Part shown: in pieces, positions 33,393-33,394 of the stretch
Position numbering within the stretch: the stretch's first letter is position 1
Layout of the letters: each line of letters opens with the position of its first letter
Assembly (NCBI RefSeq): GCF_001814775.1
Contig: NZ_KV817789.1
Location: 1-33,394 of the forward strand
Length of the DNA: 33,394 nucleotides
DNA from: Streptococcus sp. HMSC067H01
GTDB lineage: Bacteria; Bacillota; Bacilli; Lactobacillales; Streptococcaceae
Direction of reading: 5' to 3'
Made by a program: the position numbers and the translations under genes
Notes under the pieces: generated by a model
Database searches by the model: none
Told to the model about the DNA's origin: nothing
What the model saw: only the letters and a program-made list of their open reading frames with translations

Positions 33393-33394
33393 CA

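Overview
The window reads as chromosome of a mitis-group Streptococcus (S. mitis / S. oralis / S. pneumoniae relatives). The psaBCA manganese operon diverging from pepO, a BOX repeat, low G+C, strong AGGAGG-type ribosome binding sites, extended -10 (TGn-TATAAT) promoters, and the guaA/GntR and thrS/rpsO/cadD neighbourhoods all fit. I do not name a species. The left edge is an IS end and the right edge is an intergenic repeat, which is how contigs often end, so the window may be a whole contig.

Layout. (1) 1-2650: end of an IS3-type element, then psaA-psaC-psaB on the minus strand behind a promoter with a PsaR-like palindrome. (2) 2.7-7.4 kb: pepO, a small lipoprotein with a calcium-loop-like motif, a metallo-beta-lactamase-fold hydrolase and a DUF2974 lipase-like protein. 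(3) 7.5-12.35 kb: a Bce-type antimicrobial-peptide module, made of a regulator-kinase pair, a BOX repeat, a palindromic operator, a 37-residue peptide gene and an ABC ATPase/permease pair. (4) 12.36-14.5 kb: a small accessory segment with a composite repeat, a 57-bp copy of the 3' end of thrS, and a coupled potassium channel/DUF389 pair. (5) 14.5-17.6 kb: thrS with its T-box leader, a small membrane protein and rpsO. (6) 17.6-18.8 kb: a BOX-like hairpin, a two-repeat CRISPR relic on the minus strand, a possible leader peptide and cadD. (7) 18.9-22.4 kb: a four-gene iron(siderophore) uptake operon ending in an esterase. (8) 22.5-24.7 kb: a CshB-type DEAD-box helicase, a small membrane protein and an internally deleted IS. 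(9) 24.7-29.3 kb, minus strand: a second, unrelated-looking Bce-type module as a single operon. (10) 29.5-33.4 kb: guaA, a divergent GntR/UTRA regulator with an operator-like palindrome inside its own promoter, and metK behind an SMK-box (SAM-III) riboswitch.

Function. Much of the window concerns metals and envelope stress: Mn uptake (Psa), Fe uptake (Fec-type plus esterase), Cd export, K+ flux, and two peptide-sensing/detoxifying Bce modules. Each Bce module has a short-sensor kinase that would rely on its transporter to detect the drug, and each has a candidate regulator site upstream of the ABC genes.

The least expected features are: the CRISPR remnant, whose repeat resembles S. thermophilus CRISPR1 and which keeps an ATTTGAG leader end although no cas genes are in the window; the thrS-end duplication bracketing the channel/DUF389 cassette; and the cadD leader with competing base-pairings. 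No tRNA or rRNA gene, integrase or intact transposase was seen.
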